28,674 nucleotides of DNA from DASYAN01 sp034431765 (GTDB taxonomy: Bacteria; Chloroflexota; Ktedonobacteria; Ktedonobacterales; Ktedonobacteraceae), in the NCBI GenBank assembly GCA_034431765.1, contig DAOUDD010000191.1:1-28674 (forward strand), read 5' to 3'. This document shows positions 17,204 to 25,370 of the stretch, one piece after another (positions within the stretch are counted from its first letter, which is position 1; each line of letters starts with the position of its first letter). The notes beneath the pieces are model-generated. The model searched no databases. It had not been told where the DNA came from and saw only the letters and a program-made list of their open reading frames with translations. A program made the translations under genes and the position numbers.

Positions 17204-17779
17204 ATGAGAAAAATTGAAATCATCCCGTATAAAGAAGACTGGCCGAACGAGTTTGCGGAACTTGCTCGACCTCTACGTGCTATTCTTGGAGATGTAGCCT
17301 TGCGTATCGACCATATTGGCTCAACTTCAGTACCAGGGCTGGCTGCCAAGGATATTATCGATATGCAGGTGACGGTGCGTGATCTGGATGCACCCATTGA
17401 GGAGCTCCTTACGCCACTTGGATACACACGTGTCCTTGAAATCACTAATGATCATCTCCCACCGCATACAACTGGTCCCGTGAGTGAGTGGGAGAAGCGT
17501 TATTTCAGACCGCCAACAAGTCAACGACCAACCCATCTTCATGTGCGCGCACAGGGTCGGGCAAACCAACGGTATGCACTGCTCTTCCGCAATTATCTAC
17601 GTACTCACTCTATTGCCGCAGGCGCGTACGCACAGATTAAACGTGCTCTAGCTCAACAACATCCTGAAGATTGGGAAGCATATTACGATGTCAAAGATCC
17701 TGTCTGCGATATCGTCTGGGAGGCAGCAGAGGCGTGGGCAAAGAGTATAGACTGGCAGCCAGATCGCTCAGATGCATAG
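17204..17779 (+). CDS. GrpB/UPF0157 family protein
   Basis: 191 residues from the ATG at 17204, which is preceded by AGAGAGGAAG at good spacing. Upstream in-frame ATGs would read through the transporter relic and are not credible. The family signature is clear: YKEDWPNEFAELA near the start, DHIGSTSVPGLAAKDIIDMQV (about 36-56), the HLHV segment (about 109), RNYLRTH, and a C-terminal YYDVKDPVCDIVWEAAEAW helix. GrpB/UPF0157 proteins have a nucleotidyltransferase-like fold in which the GST-D pattern marks the putative active site; their reaction is largely unknown. It is followed by a strong terminator, so it is probably monocistronic. No promoter stands out. Confidence 0.9.
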   Translation: MRKIEIIPYKEDWPNEFAELARPLRAILGDVALRIDHIGSTSVPGLAAKDIIDMQVTVRDLDAPIEELLTPLGYTRVLEITNDHLPPHTTGPVSEWEKRYFRPPTSQRPTHLHVRAQGRANQRYALLFRNYLRTHSIAAGAYAQIKRALAQQHPEDWEAYYDVKDPVCDIVWEAAEAWAKSIDWQPDRSDA

Positions 17780-17817
17780 AAGTGTAGAATATTAATAGAA
17801 GGATAAATGAGAGGAGA

Positions 17818-17858
17818 CGGATCATATCGCTCATGAGGGCGATATGATCCGCTTTTTT
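17818..17858 (+). terminator. Strong intrinsic terminator after the GrpB-family gene
   Basis: A perfect 13-bp stem, CGGATCATATCGC (17818-17830) and GCGATATGATCCG (17839-17851), with an 8-base loop, then C and TTTTTT (17853-17858). It sits between converging genes. The U-tract works for the plus strand; the same hairpin could slow minus-strand transcription past 17866. Confidence 0.85.
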
Positions 17859-17865
17859 GGCAATG

Positions 17866-18564
17866 CTAATTCAGTAGATTGCGGATCGTCAGCCCGAAGC
17901 GCTCAACGACGGGACCGACAGTTGCAAGCAGAATCGAGCCGATAATAGCTGTGAAGATAAAGTTGGAGATAATCCAGATCAGTGAGTAAGGAACAAACAG
18001 ATTGGCAGGGTTAAAGCCACCAATGACGAGGATGGCATTTCCGTACAGGCCTCCGAGAATGTTATTGGGGAGAACTGCGCAGATCAAGAAGAAGATGAAC
18101 CCTTTGACAGTAAAAACATCTTTCCCAATAGCACTCACACCAAAGCGCCGTGCGAACAGGCGATAGAGGATCATCGGCAGGCCAAGCTGAATAAAGTCGG
18201 TTGTGCCGAATGGTAGCGCAAGGGCGATAGGCAGAGCCGAGAGGATACCTGCTCCAAGGAAGTTTCCGATATAGGCGATGACAAAGGCCCAGCCGCCAAA
18301 CCAGATGGCAAATGGAATACCGAAACCGATGGCTATAAATATGGGGCTTGAGATTGCTCCCGCGCCAAAAGTGAAGATAGAGAGCCATGAGAGCACGGTG
18401 TAGACCGCAGTTGCAACGGCAATCGTGACAAGCTGTGTGCTGCTCGGCCAACCACGAAAACGCAGCGTATACGTGATACCTGTCGAAGCACTGCCCGCTA
18501 TCTCTGGCGGCTCGTTTCTTCTCTCGGTGTTAACCTGGGGAACCTGTGGTAATGATTCTTCCAT
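17866..18564 (-). CDS. Multi-pass membrane protein, ECF transporter S-component-like
   Basis: About 232 residues. The ATG at 18564 has AAGGA eight bases ahead; an in-frame TTG at 18568-18570 is too close to that site. After a hydrophilic N-terminus of about 40 residues come about five or six hydrophobic segments. The segment FGGWAFVIAYIGNFLGAGIL followed by a Gly/Pro-rich loop and a hydrophobic hairpin resembles the substrate-binding S subunits of energy-coupling-factor transporters, which import vitamins or cofactors in the cytoplasmic membrane. No ATPase (EcfA) or T subunit is nearby, which is usual for stand-alone S subunits sharing a common module. The ligand is not evident and no riboswitch was recognised in the leader. 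An unrelated membrane protein of unknown function remains possible. Confidence 0.55.
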   Translation of the reverse strand: MEESLPQVPQVNTERRNEPPEIAGSASTGITYTLRFRGWPSSTQLVTIAVATAVYTVLSWLSIFTFGAGAISSPIFIAIGFGIPFAIWFGGWAFVIAYIGNFLGAGILSALPIALALPFGTTDFIQLGLPMILYRLFARRFGVSAIGKDVFTVKGFIFFLICAVLPNNILGGLYGNAILVIGGFNPANLFVPYSLIWIISNFIFTAIIGSILLATVGPVVERFGLTIRNLLN

Positions 18565-18751
18565 TGTCAAAGTCCTTTCTTGATATGAATAAGGCTATCT
18601 GTACAAATACTGCTTTAGATAACTTGTAATGAAAGAACGACCGCTCCGATAACAATTCGAGGATACAATGTATCTACTCAAAGTATACATGTTCTATCTG
18701 GATTGTGCAGAGGGCCATTTTTCAAATCCTTTTGATACTCTAACACAAGCT

Positions 18752-20296
18752 CTATGCCTTTGCCTTTCCAAGTTGCTCACTGCGCTCATAACAATCAACT
18801 GCCTCTCGGTGCCGTCCCAGCACGTCGAGAACGGTACCTCGATTAGCCCAGGCTTGCGGATCGTTGGGATTGAGGTACATCGCCTGCTCATAGGCCATCA
18901 GCGCTTCTTTGTGGCGCGTCAGGGCAAAATAGGTGTCCCCCAGCGCAATCCAGAGCGTCGCCTTACCCCAGCTCATCTCAAGCGCGTGGTGATAGGCCAC
19001 CAGGGCCTCCTCGTAGTTACGCATCGTAAAGAGCTTATCGGCCCGCTTCTCCCAATCATCGGCGGTTAATTGTATGCCCGATGTCGTTGGCGAAGAAGAC
19101 GTTCCGATGGGCAACGGTGTTACAGGCGATACCGGATTCTGAGCAGGAGTAGGTGCAGTTGTGCGCAGATCACTGCCACTCGCGTGTGTCAGTGGCAAGG
19201 CTGGAGTGACAGGAGCTGCTATATTTGGCATTCCTGCACTTTGCCAGCTTGCTCTAGCAGATGATGAGGCCGAGACTCCTGCTAAATGAGCAGAACTGGA
19301 CGTGCGAGAGGCTGATAGTGGTTGTGTTGTTATCTTATGCCCTGCCAGCGAGAGCAGGTCATTCATAAACAGTTCAATGTTCGAGTAGCGTCGCTCTGGT
19401 CGTTGCTGAGTGGCTCGTTGCAAGACAGGCAGTAGATGTTCATATTCAATCGGCTGCATGATCTGTTTAAAGAGCTGTTGACAGAGGACTGCGAACATGT
19501 ACTGATCGCTGGCAGGTGTAACCGCTTGCCAGTAAGCTGAGACCCGTTCGGGAGCGTTGCTGACACCATACAGCTCTGGTGGTAAAAAGGGAACAGGTGG
19601 TGGCTGTAGCTTCGCCAGCCCAAAATCGGCAATCCATAGGCGCTCGTAGCTTGCCAACAACACATTACCAGGTACAATTGCCCCATGCACAATGCCGCGT
19701 GCATGAGCTGTACTTAGAGCTGAGCCTGCCTGTTGCAGTAACTGCATAAGAATTGAGAGCACTGAAATATTGCGCTCTCGCAAAGTACGCTGTGTCTCAG
19801 GTTTTTGATAGTGAGCGACAAAATAGGGCAGTGTCCCTGGCACATACTGACAGAGCGCGAGCAGATAGGTTGTTTTATCATTAACAGCAAAGATCTCTGA
19901 AGAAGGTGTAGACGTTCCAGCCTGAGCCTGGGCCTGCCATGTCGAGCAACTGAATACTGGAAGGATCGCTGGATGTTGTAGTGCCGTCACGCTGCGTACT
20001 TCACGGCGGGCAAGCTCCCATTGTTCTCCCTGTGGCGTTCTAAATGGGCCTGGAGAAGGTGCGATTAGTTTGACAGCGACTGGTTGTTGCGAACGCTGAT
20101 GTACTGCGAGATATGCACGTCCACTACGACCCACTCCCAGAAGCTTTTGCACATGATACATCCCGATTTGTGTGCCTACCGCGAGGGCACCACAAAGCGG
20201 ACAAACCTGCTCCCCAGGTTGTAACGCGTGAGAGGGATGTCCAAGACAAAACGTTGTAGCGCTTGCTCGTGATCCATGATGTGTAGTAGTGTCCAT
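18752..20296 (-). CDS. Zinc-ribbon / Ser-Thr kinase-like / TPR protein, predicted pseudokinase
   Basis: 514 residues. A short Cys-rich ribbon (Cys17, Cys32, Cys35) precedes a protein-kinase fold at about 45-320. The Gly loop is GVGRSGRAYLAV, the ATP lysine is Lys76 in VAVK, the helix-C Glu is Glu99, and the Mg site is Asp224 in DFG. The catalytic loop is GIVHGAIVPGNVLL: where active enzymes have H-R/G-D-x-K it has HGA and Val, so the catalytic Asp (position 206, GCA codon) is missing. A Ser/Thr/Pro-rich linker (about 325-408) leads to about two or three TPR units (412-510). The protein probably binds ATP and partners without phosphorylating. GGAG lies just before the ATG. It lies 108 bases after the 712-residue membrane protein gene on the same strand, so they may be one transcript and functionally paired. 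Confidence 0.85.
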   Translation of the reverse strand: MDTTTHHGSRASATTFCLGHPSHALQPGEQVCPLCGALAVGTQIGMYHVQKLLGVGRSGRAYLAVHQRSQQPVAVKLIAPSPGPFRTPQGEQWELARREVRSVTALQHPAILPVFSCSTWQAQAQAGTSTPSSEIFAVNDKTTYLLALCQYVPGTLPYFVAHYQKPETQRTLRERNISVLSILMQLLQQAGSALSTAHARGIVHGAIVPGNVLLASYERLWIADFGLAKLQPPPVPFLPPELYGVSNAPERVSAYWQAVTPASDQYMFAVLCQQLFKQIMQPIEYEHLLPVLQRATQQRPERRYSNIELFMNDLLSLAGHKITTQPLSASRTSSSAHLAGVSASSSARASWQSAGMPNIAAPVTPALPLTHASGSDLRTTAPTPAQNPVSPVTPLPIGTSSSPTTSGIQLTADDWEKRADKLFTMRNYEEALVAYHHALEMSWGKATLWIALGDTYFALTRHKEALMAYEQAMYLNPNDPQAWANRGTVLDVLGRHREAVDCYERSEQLGKAKA

Positions 20297-20404
20297 CTCG
20301 CTCCACCTGTACTATGTATCTTCTTCAGCCGCATCTTCTCGGAAAGAAAGAGGAGCAGTTCTAGCATCCTGCCAGGTTTGCTCTCTTCCTTTCTCTCAAG
20401 ATCT

Positions 20405-22543
20405 CTACTCCATTGGAACGGTATATACAGAGTGTGATTGAACACCGTGCTGCATATACGGGTCATTGTACAGTTGAGGATGGTTCTTGACCTGACTTTG
20501 TACCTGGCGGAATTGATAGTCCTGAGGCGGTATCAGGCGATCCACAAGATCATCCCTTTGCACTGTAAGCGCATTCTGCTCTTCTGGAAGAAGTCGATCA
20601 AGAACGCCTTGCTGCTGCTGTTCCAATAGCGTTACCTCACGCAGAAGACGTTCAAGCGTTATACGCTCAAAACCGGTTTGGGGAAGCTCATTGAAAGCTC
20701 GTGAGTAGCGTATTTCGTTGAGACTATCATGAACACGCCTCATTAGATTGCGCATCGACTCAAGAGCTGTGATCTGGCGTCTGCGCTGTCCGTCCTGAAT
20801 ACGGTAGAGATGAGCCAGTCCGAGAAAGACCGAACGAATTTCGGCTGCCCCCTGCGGCATCTGCTGCTCTGGTGGCCACGGAGCATTTCCCTGTCCGAGC
20901 CGCTCGATTGCCTCCTGTAACTGCGCACATTCGGCAGTCAATTGATCGTATTTTGCGCCGCGTATCGACAATGCACCCAGGCGATCAAGCATGAGATTGA
21001 GGCTAATTGCAATCGGCAGCAAAGGTCCCGCGATACCAGGTGCACGGGCAGAGATATCGCCGCGAGCTACCCGTGCATGTACCTCGCGGAGTGCTGCAAC
21101 TCCCTCTTCCAGAATATGCTTCTCCTGTGCTGAGCGCGATGCTTCATCCGCCTCACGGCGTGTTGCTTGCAGTTCACGGCGCGAGATCACCAGCTCACCA
21201 CGCATCTGCATCGTCAGGCGGTTGTTTTCCAGCAGCGTTAACGCCTGTCGCGCGATAACAATCAGAATAAGTGCCAGGGCAACGAGATCAGCCTGTAACA
21301 GGACTGCACCACCGCGTGGCGCGACTTGTGTGAGCAGCAAGGCGCAGGTTGCCAGAACGAGAATGAATGGTGCGATTGTCTGTGCTGTCAGGCTCAACTG
21401 CGCGAGACGGCCAGGTGCATGGCTAGGAGTAGAGAGCATATGAGCGTTTTTGGCCCGTTCAGCTTGCTCCTGCTCACGAGCAATGCTGCGAGGATACTCA
21501 ATTGCTGCCAGGCCAATCAACGAGAGGCTCAACGGCCACAGCACATCCTGGATCGTGCCGGTGTTGAAATTGTTCGAGAGCGAGTAGTATCCGACCAGGC
21601 TATCGGTGATAGCCAGGAAGAACAGGCCCATGCACAGCAGCATAAAGACCGGTTGTTGCGCTCGGTTCGCTAGAGGGCTGAACATAAGAAAGGCACCAAT
21701 TGCGATCAGAAAGAGGTCGCTGGTAGGATAGTAGATCGAGCGAATCGCTAGCGGCGTGCTCACCTGTCCCAATCCTGCAATTGAGGGACCGAGCAGGAAG
21801 AACCAGGAGATGGCAAGTGCGGCTCCAATCACGGCCAACGAGTCGAGCAGCAAGCGTACCCGACCAACTGATGCCTTGTTACGTCGTGTCAGCAGAAGTG
21901 TTCCCAGCAAGAAGAAGATGTATGAAGGCGCAAAACCGAGATCATAGAGGCCTGGAGTTGGTACATCGGCACTGGGCATGCGTACATCAAAGCTCGTCCA
22001 GATCGCCTGTCCGCTTGCGTACAGGGCAACAGCGATTGTGATCGCAGCCCAGGCAAAAAAGGCACGGCGCGCTGTTTGTGCCTCGCTATGTGCGATCGCC
22101 ATCTCGTTGGCAGAACGTCGTTCCGCACCTTTTTGCAACACTTCTCGACTCAAACGAGAAGAGACGTGGCGCAGGCGCAGCGTAATACGCGCGCAGAAGT
22201 ACAGTCCGATGCATTCACCGGCAAACTGAAAAATATCCGATAAGCTCTTGAGTGCAAAGCTCTGTCCCGGTAACTGGCCAATGATGACCATAGCCATCAA
22301 GAGAAGAGCAAAGCTAGCAGTGAAACCAAGCACAATCCACGGCCCGAATTGCTCGCCCCACCGATCACGTGCCAGGGCCTCACCGTGAAAAATAAGTGTT
22401 TCCTGTTTACGCTCACGTACATTGCGCGCAGATCGAGCAGCAGCATGTGGTGCTTCCGCGTGCATCTCCGGTGGCGCAAACTCAAATTGTGGACTCATCG
22501 GACCCATCGATCCTGGAAATTGTGATGCATCATGGTAAGACAT
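20405..22543 (-). CDS. Multi-pass membrane sensor-like protein with HAMP-like and coiled-coil region
   Basis: 712 residues, function unknown. A soluble N-terminus (about 65 residues) is followed by two hydrophobic segments (68-89, 105-121), a charged loop, then about eight more (161-180, 203-219, 231-251, 274-290, 296-312, 334-348, 388-404, 413-431). The cytoplasmic C-terminal part is mostly helical and charged. Residues 479-525 (LREVHARVARGDISARAP...LNLMLDRL) resemble a HAMP signal-relay domain, and Glu/Gln/Arg-rich coiled-coil segments follow to about 670. No histidine kinase, GGDEF or other output domain is present, so a signal would have to pass to a separate protein. The pseudokinase encoded next is the obvious candidate. 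The start is supported by GAGAGGAG ahead of the ATG. The promoter region carries a 10-bp tandem repeat. Confidence 0.8.
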   Translation of the reverse strand: MSYHDASQFPGSMGPMSPQFEFAPPEMHAEAPHAAARSARNVRERKQETLIFHGEALARDRWGEQFGPWIVLGFTASFALLLMAMVIIGQLPGQSFALKSLSDIFQFAGECIGLYFCARITLRLRHVSSRLSREVLQKGAERRSANEMAIAHSEAQTARRAFFAWAAITIAVALYASGQAIWTSFDVRMPSADVPTPGLYDLGFAPSYIFFLLGTLLLTRRNKASVGRVRLLLDSLAVIGAALAISWFFLLGPSIAGLGQVSTPLAIRSIYYPTSDLFLIAIGAFLMFSPLANRAQQPVFMLLCMGLFFLAITDSLVGYYSLSNNFNTGTIQDVLWPLSLSLIGLAAIEYPRSIAREQEQAERAKNAHMLSTPSHAPGRLAQLSLTAQTIAPFILVLATCALLLTQVAPRGGAVLLQADLVALALILIVIARQALTLLENNRLTMQMRGELVISRRELQATRREADEASRSAQEKHILEEGVAALREVHARVARGDISARAPGIAGPLLPIAISLNLMLDRLGALSIRGAKYDQLTAECAQLQEAIERLGQGNAPWPPEQQMPQGAAEIRSVFLGLAHLYRIQDGQRRRQITALESMRNLMRRVHDSLNEIRYSRAFNELPQTGFERITLERLLREVTLLEQQQQGVLDRLLPEEQNALTVQRDDLVDRLIPPQDYQFRQVQSQVKNHPQLYNDPYMQHGVQSHSVYTVPME

Positions 22544-22572
22544 AGATGCTCCTCTCTTACACTGCGTTTAGC

Positions 22573-22601
22573 AGCATACAATCGGAAAACAGTCAGGCCA
22601 A
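22573..22601 (-). promoter_or_regulatory. Promoter abutting the 10-bp repeat
   Basis: On the minus strand, TTGGCC (22596-22601), 17 bases, TATGCT (22573-22578). The weak -35 overlaps the degenerate end of the tandem repeat, placing any repeat-bound protein in contact with RNA polymerase. It would drive the 712-residue membrane protein gene. Confidence 0.4.
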
Positions 22602-22633
22602 ACCGGGCTAAACCGGGCTAAACCGGGCTAAAC
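22596..22633. repeat. Tandem 10-bp repeat GGGCTAAACC
   Basis: Two perfect copies (22605-22614, 22615-22624), a third lacking its last base (22625-22633), and a degenerate copy GGCCAAACC (22596-22604). The period equals about one helical turn, so all copies face the same side of the DNA. It sits immediately upstream of the predicted -35 of the minus-strand gene. Confidence 0.85.
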
Positions 22634-22695
22634 AGAGCAAGCTTTAGAACATAGAGTGAACATCGTGCTCAATGAAAGGGTGAGCAGAGCTTTTT

Positions 22696-23346
22696 TCAGC
22701 GCTTTGCCAGATGCTCTCGTGTAAAGTCCCTTGACCCTTTCGAGGTGCTCAAGTCTACCCGTTCTGCTAGAGCGATGGGTGGATAGAACTTTACACTGCT
22801 CATTTGTTGATTCGCTTTAAGGATACCGGAATGTGCAATGATAAGAGCTATGAAAATGAACAGCCCGAATAGCAAAACTCCTGTATCTCCAGAGGATAGT
22901 TCGCCTGGAAAAAGTTGAAGGGTGGGCAGGGACCAGCAGAAAATCAGCAGTATCATACCGAGAAGACAAACAAGATGTGTCATCGCTCCTACAAGTAAGC
23001 CGCAAGCAACAACGCTAATGTACAGGGCGAGGACACATGCAAAGACTTGTGGGTTTGCTGCGATGAGATGGTGCCAGAACGCTATCCAGGGTGTATCTGT
23101 TGAAACCGCTCCCGTCGCATGCAGAAAAGCCCCTGCTGCTCCCTGACCGAACGCGCGTTGAATATTTACCCAGGCCCACCATGCCCAGACAAAGCCAAAG
23201 ACGACACGCACAAGGCTAGTAATGCGTAATCGCCAACGCCGCAGCGTTGCCCTCTCACGAGCCGTCGCTCTTTTCTCTCTTCCAGACGGCAATAATGAAT
23301 AACTCACAGGTGCAATCTTTCTCTGTACTACTCTTTTCTTCTCCAT
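22696..23346 (-). CDS. DoxX/TQO-like four-helix membrane protein
   Basis: 216 residues. A basic N-terminal stretch (1-42, many Arg/Lys) is followed by a hydrophobic segment (SLVRVVFGFVWAWWAWVN, about 44-62), a loop with GAFLHATG, and three more membrane segments at about 100-125, 128-145 and 157-175, then a polar tail. This layout, including a Trp-rich first helix, a loop with FWHHLIAANP and a GDTG motif before the last helix, resembles the DoxX / thiosulfate:quinone oxidoreductase small-subunit group, many members of which have no known function. It is annotated by architecture only. The ATG at 23346 has no good ribosome site and no better start is visible. It precedes the 712-residue membrane protein gene by about 150 bases on the same strand. 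Confidence 0.6.
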   Translation of the reverse strand: MEKKRVVQRKIAPVSYSLLPSGREKRATARERATLRRWRLRITSLVRVVFGFVWAWWAWVNIQRAFGQGAAGAFLHATGAVSTDTPWIAFWHHLIAANPQVFACVLALYISVVACGLLVGAMTHLVCLLGMILLIFCWSLPTLQLFPGELSSGDTGVLLFGLFIFIALIIAHSGILKANQQMSSVKFYPPIALAERVDLSTSKGSRDFTREHLAKR

Positions 23347-24530
23347 ACAGCAGATTCGCTATCTGTTTGGAGTATATGAGAAAGACCTTACTAAGAACTC
23401 CTATCATACTTCCACCCTCTTGACATAGGAATTTCGTGAGGAAAATTGTCGGAAAGAATTTTTGAGATAAGCCTTGCTTGTGCGTCTTTCTTCTATAAGC
23501 CTTCTTGTAGAAGTTTTCTCCAATAGGAGTGTCTTTGAAGAGAACTATTGCGATCGGCATGTGTTATTCCTTGCATAATATACTTGTAACGATCGTTGTA
23601 CCCTCTTTTTCTGGAAGATGGAGAGAAGCTTTATACTCTGCAGTTCTGTAGTAGAGTCTATGTAAGAAAAGTGGCGAGTGAAATTTGTCGATCTCTTGCA
23701 GAAGACAAAGTCTCTGACACGCAAAGGGGGGGAGAATTTGCAAATGTCTTATACGAGAAAGAAGATCTGTCCGATGTAAGACACGAGTCTTATACCAGCG
23801 TCTTTGTTGCATTACGTAAGACATTTTTTAACGAATTTTATAAAAATTTTATACACATAGCATAGACAATGCCAGAAGAATGTGTTACGCTTGCTAACGT
23901 TTCCTGAAAGAATAGTTGCTCAGCGCTGGGAAGCGACACTCCTAGAGAGGGGAGAGGCAGCCTCCTTCTAGTAGGGAAATGCGGGGAGAAAGCTTCTACG
24001 GAGACCCGGTGTATAGAGACGCATGTCAGGAACAAAACCTGGAGCAAACACAACAAAACAACTTGCATATTTGCAAGCCTGAGTGCGTTTGTGTCATGAC
24101 GAATGCAGTAGATATTCCAATAACGCTCTTTATTAATCCATATACTGTATCCCTGATGAGGTTGGTCAAAAAGAAAGAACAGGAAGTCTTTCTTCATCTA
24201 GAACAACGCCAAATCCCCTGACAGTAAGGCAAGATTCTATTAGGAAGAACGGCATCTATAGAACAGGAACACGTCACTATGCGAACAGACGTAGCACGCA
24301 ATCTAGAGTGTATTCATCCAGACTTATCTGATACAGACGTGAACACAGGACGTTTGTTCTCTCTATCGAGAGCAGCTCTTCCAATCAGAAGCGCGTTATC
24401 ACGACTCAGTTTTCCTTGTTTAGCTTTTTAGCCCATACTATCACCTGCATTTTCTAACTACCCATCACCATTAGTCATCGCGGTTCTATTGTTGGGTTGC
24501 ATCAATCGAAGTTTGCCGATATAAGATGTA
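23347..24530. other. AT-rich 1.2-kb stretch without a convincing gene
   Basis: Several frames of 80-120 codons exist on both strands (for example 23564-23824 minus, 23596-23865 plus, 23838-24197 minus), but they overlap one another, lack ribosome sites and show no family motif. A direct repeat AATTTTATA occurs twice with period 11 (23834-23842, 23845-23853). I see no tRNA-like fold, transposase remnant or terminal inverted repeats. It may be decayed sequence or hold an unannotated small RNA. Confidence 0.4.
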
Positions 24531-25028
24531 CTACATTTCTATGTGTTTGTGACTATGCATAAACATAAGAATGTAGCCAGTTTCTAAAATCGAAGAGATT
24601 TCAATGCCGAACGTGCGCGTTTTCAGGCGGGTCCGTGAGAGAACATTGCGAACAGGGCGCATCTCTTGATCCCAGACACCAGCCTCTTGCGCCTCCTGGA
24701 GTCGTTTGCGGCTGCGTGCCACCGCCACATCGTTGACGCGCCCACCGTTAAAGCTTGCCAGCAGCACCTCATATGGGCAATAGTAAGGGTATGCTTCAAG
24801 CAATGGGAGGAGCACACAAATTTCACTTGTCGTAAATTGCTGCTCCATGAGCATATAGGGACGGTCATCTTTACAAACGAGGTGAGAGAGTGTGCCAAGG
24901 GTCGTGTTCAAGGCGAGGGTGTGCCCGGCGGGTAAGAGGCCTTGCAGTGAAAAATGTAGAACCTCTTCGGAGTTTTCCTGCAAGTAGCTGACAGGCGCTT
25001 TGACTTTTCGCAGGGAAACTTTCTGCAT
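24531..25028 (-). CDS. Short winged-helix (OmpR/PhoB C-terminal-like) protein
   Basis: 165 residues from the ATG at 25028, which has AAGGAG about 7 bases ahead; the in-frame ATGs further upstream (to 25064) have none. The N-terminal half is beta-rich (KVKAPVSYLQENSEEVLHFS, then TLGTLSHLVCKDDRPYMLMEQQ). The C-terminal half has the order of a Trans_reg_C winged helix: FTTSEICVLLPLLEAYP, YEVLLASF, then VARSRKRLQEA as the likely recognition helix and a closing hairpin with ETGYIL. There is no receiver domain. It may be a stand-alone DNA-binding protein or a shortened response regulator. A possible target is any of the direct-repeat promoters, but nothing links them directly. It stands alone in a gene-poor region. 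Confidence 0.55.
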   Translation of the reverse strand: MQKVSLRKVKAPVSYLQENSEEVLHFSLQGLLPAGHTLALNTTLGTLSHLVCKDDRPYMLMEQQFTTSEICVLLPLLEAYPYYCPYEVLLASFNGGRVNDVAVARSRKRLQEAQEAGVWDQEMRPVRNVLSRTRLKTRTFGIEISSILETGYILMFMHSHKHIEM

Positions 25029-25370
25029 ACAGGTGCTCCTTGTCTGGCTGATACAGTCCATCATGTGTCATCGGATAAGGATACATCTTCTGCGCTCTGG
25101 GTATTCTCATCGCTCATCGCATCATGAGAAGGTGTTCCTCCTTTCTTTCTTGTTACTCCACACCTAGAATCGAAGGCGTCGGTAGAGCGCTTTGCGTATC
25201 CTCTGATCTTCTTGTCTGGGTGTGTGTCTACACTGCTGGCAAGCAGTGGCGAAAAGCAGGTGGAGAACCTACTTCCGTTTGAGACTTGCTCGTAGAATGA
25301 GTAAAAAGAGTGTCACTACCAACTATACCTGATATAGGCGTGAAAATCAATACTCTTGAGATGGAGAGAT
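25029..25370. other. Intergenic region, nothing recognised
   Basis: About 340 bases between two minus-strand genes. It includes the ribosome site of the winged-helix gene (CTCCTT at 25036-25041 on the plus strand). No promoter, hairpin or small gene could be supported in the rest. Confidence 0.4.

Noticed and set aside
22596..22633. Tandem repeat as a CRISPR array or origin iterons
   Set aside because: The unit is only 10 bp with no spacers, and no cas, rep or dnaA-type gene is near; it fits a promoter element better.
23564..24221. Several 80-120 codon frames on both strands
   Set aside because: They overlap each other, lack ribosome sites and show no recognisable family.
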